The position numbers and the translations under genes are program-made. This document shows, one piece after another, positions 6,234 through 7,358 of a DNA stretch of 7,358 bases. Below the pieces are notes generated by a model. The model did not search any database, was not told the origin of the DNA, and saw only the letters and a list, made by a program, of their open reading frames with translations. Source of the DNA: Defluviicoccus sp. (GTDB taxonomy: Bacteria; Pseudomonadota; Alphaproteobacteria; MPNO01); assembly GCA_028820945.1 (NCBI GenBank), contig JAPPHW010000280.1, positions 1 to 7,358 of the forward strand. Direction: 5' to 3'. Every line of letters starts with the position of its first letter. Within the stretch, counting starts at the first letter, position 1.

Positions 6234-6950
6234 GCCTGTCATGAAATCCGTCTCGGCCGAGGCGAGCCAGGCGACGGCGTAGGAGATTTCGACCGGATCC
6301 GCGATGCGCCCGAGCGGTACTTCCGCGGCCATCGCCTCGATGCGCTCGCGTCCGATCGAGCCCAGGGTGAGGTTGGTTTCGAGCAGCCCGGGCGCGACCG
6401 CGTTGACGGTGACGTTGAACGGCGCGAGTTCCCTCGCCCAGCACTTGGTCAAGCCCGATATGGCGGATTTCGCGGCCGCGTAGTGCGACGCAAAATGGCT
6501 GCCGCCCATGGCGAAATTGGAGCTGATATTGACGATCTTTCCGGCGCGCCGCGCCTTCATGCCGGGAACCACCGCCTGGGTGGCGAAGAACGCGCCCCGG
6601 ACGTGAACCTCGAACATGGCGTCGAAGGTTTCAACATCGACGTCTCCGAGCGCGAGCCCCTGCCCGCCGATCCCCGCGTTGTTCACCAGCACGTCGACTG
6701 GGCCGTACGCGCGTTCCGTCTCCCCGATGGCGTCCTGCAGTGCGGCGGTGTCCCGCACGTCGACGCAGATCTCGTACGGCTCGGGGCCGGTCTCGCGCAC
6801 GAGGCCCGCGGTTTCCGCCACGCGGTCGGGATCGATATCGTGAACCGCGACCCTGGCGCCGCGTTTCGCCATAAGCACCGCATGGCTCCGCCCCATGCCG
6901 CTGCCCGATCCGGTGATCAGGACGACCTTGTTCTCGAGTGTCCGGCCCAT
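6231..6950 (-). CDS. SDR paralog with premature amber stop (239 of an expected 253 aa)
   Basis: This is a second classical SDR, alignable over its whole length with the downstream copy. It shares the same numbering for Ser144, Tyr157, Lys161, His116, NNAG (90-93) and FATQ-VVPGMK. The cofactor loop is TGSGSGMG (13-20), and Asp38 favours NAD. The reading frame stops at TAG (6231-6233) after ...DFMTG, exactly where the sister has Gln240. Thirteen more codons (VISPNGGVSIVGI) and a TAA at 6189-6191 follow in frame and would restore a 253-aa protein. I chose ATG 6950 because it gives this equal length; an in-frame ATG at 6965 would add MDNEE. Neither has a well-placed Shine-Dalgarno site (a GAGGA lies only 1 nt from ATG 6950). 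All catalytic residues remain. The missing tail contributes to the tetramer interface in many SDRs, so the product may be active, unstable or dead. Its substrate is unknown. Confidence 0.85.
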   Translation of the reverse strand: MGRTLENKVVLITGSGSGMGRSHAVLMAKRGARVAVHDIDPDRVAETAGLVRETGPEPYEICVDVRDTAALQDAIGETERAYGPVDVLVNNAGIGGQGLALGDVDVETFDAMFEVHVRGAFFATQAVVPGMKARRAGKIVNISSNFAMGGSHFASHYAAAKSAISGLTKCWARELAPFNVTVNAVAPGLLETNLTLGSIGRERIEAMAAEVPLGRIADPVEISYAVAWLASAETDFMTG

Positions 6951-7051
6951 TTCCTCATTGTCCATGATTGGCGGCCGGTCGCGCCGCCGTTCGGATACGG
7001 CTATTTTCCGTGCGCCGCCGCTATCCCACAAGACCGGACCGAAGCCACCGC
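6951..7051. promoter_or_regulatory. Divergent intergenic region, probable promoters unresolved
   Basis: About 100 bp separate the divergent starts of the SDR operon (minus) and the AbrB-family gene (plus), so promoters for both are expected here. I could not pick out a convincing -35/-10 pair, operator palindrome or riboswitch. The stretch around 6991-7010 (TCGGATACGGCTATTTTCCG) is the least GC-rich part and the likeliest place for a -10 region. Confidence 0.4.
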
Positions 7052-7358
7052 ATGGTCTCGACCGCCATACGCTCGATCTATCTCAACTGCCTCTCTCTCG
7101 GTGTGGCGGTCGCCGGCGGGTTCGTTTTCTCGGCGCTCGACACGCCGATACCCTGGCTGCTCGGCCCCCTCGCCTTCGTCGCGGGAGTCAATCTGGCCGG
7201 TTTGCGCATAGGCTGCCCCAACGGCACGCGGCAGGTCGGGCAGATCGTCATCGGCACCGCCATCGGCCTCCGCTTCACGCCCGACGTCGCGACGATCGTC
7301 CTTGGCCAGCTGCACTGGATGGCCATCGCCGCGGTCGTCGCGGTGATGCTGGGCGGGG
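7052..7358 (+). CDS. AbrB-family membrane protein, N-terminal part only
   Basis: The frame from ATG 7052 stays open to the window edge (102 codons). It encodes a hydrophobic protein with probable membrane segments near residues 8-27, 35-50, 62-75 and 87-102. The sequence PIPWLLGPLAFVAG (32-45) and GQIVIGTAIGLRFTPDV (64-79) match the repeated pattern of the AbrB/YjgN-like integral membrane family (often labelled 'AbrB family transcriptional regulator' after E. coli AbrB, although the proteins look like membrane proteins and not DNA-binding ones). A full member has about 350 aa, so roughly two-thirds is missing. An in-frame GTG at 7010 would add an Arg-rich 14-residue start, but ATG is preferred. 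The Shine-Dalgarno site is weak. Function is poorly known; no direct tie to F420 or the SDRs is visible. Confidence 0.75.
   Translation, partial: MVSTAIRSIYLNCLSLGVAVAGGFVFSALDTPIPWLLGPLAFVAGVNLAGLRIGCPNGTRQVGQIVIGTAIGLRFTPDVATIVLGQLHWMAIAAVVAVMLGG

Noticed and set aside
5412..6950. Mycofactocin-coupled SDRs, suggested by the GRSHA motif after the glycine loop
   Set aside because: That family has a characteristic insertion and is about 270-280 aa long. These are 253 aa with no insertion, and no mycofactocin genes are visible.
6231..6950. The upstream SDR as an old, decayed pseudogene
   Set aside because: Only one premature stop exists. The frame, active site and even the tail beyond the stop are intact, so it is recent, erroneous or read through rather than decayed.
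1..7358. CRISPR arrays, tRNA/rRNA genes, insertion sequences, prophage or toxin-antitoxin pairs
   Set aside because: Nearly all bases are accounted for by genes with recognisable families, and the remaining short gaps show no such structure apart from the paired palindromes at 5294-5389.

Overview
The window is GC-rich DNA (roughly two-thirds G+C by eye) from a bacterium with almost no spacer between co-oriented genes. Intergenic DNA is limited to about 40 bp (4341-4380), about 130 bp (5284-5411), the short gap between the two minus-strand genes, and about 100 bp (6951-7051). The organism cannot be fixed from sequence alone. The SDR and PuuE-like protein style and the 'CCCTTCGATACG...CTACTCAGGGTGAGGG' palindromic intergenic repeat suggest an alphaproteobacterium (Rhodospirillales-like), one of the lineages known to carry F420 genes outside Actinobacteria and Archaea. 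This assignment is inference.

Region 1 (1-4340, plus strand) is a compact operon for the deazaflavin cofactor F420. It holds the 3' part of a fused FO synthase (fbiC; CofG tail plus the whole CofH radical-SAM half), an F420:NADP oxidoreductase (fno/npdG), stand-alone F420-0:gamma-glutamyl ligase (cofE), the phosphoryl-lactate/phosphoenolpyruvate-type transferase (cofD/fbiA) and its guanylyltransferase partner (cofC/fbiD). Three junctions are 4-bp stop/start overlaps (GTGA, TTGA, ATGA) and the fourth is a 2-bp gap, so the genes are probably translationally coupled. Together they make FO, activate the three-carbon acid with GTP, join the two, add glutamates, and reduce the product with NADPH. 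No nitroreductase domain of the FbiB type is present, so the chemical form of the F420 made here is open.

Region 2 (4381-5283, plus strand) is a NodB-fold deacetylase of the PuuE-like cytoplasmic type, with its own good ribosome-binding site just downstream of the F420 operon. It converges on region 3 across an inverted pair of palindromic repeat units (5294-5389) that could act as a two-way terminator.

Region 3 (5412-6950, minus strand) contains two tandem, clearly paralogous short-chain dehydrogenases. The promoter-proximal copy has an in-frame TAG at the codon where its sister has CAG (Gln240). The remaining 13 codons and natural stop are still intact behind it. This is the clearest anomaly in the window.

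Region 4 (7052 to the end, plus strand) is the start of an AbrB-family membrane protein, divergent from the dehydrogenases and cut by the window edge. I saw no tRNA, rRNA, CRISPR array, insertion sequence or attachment site.
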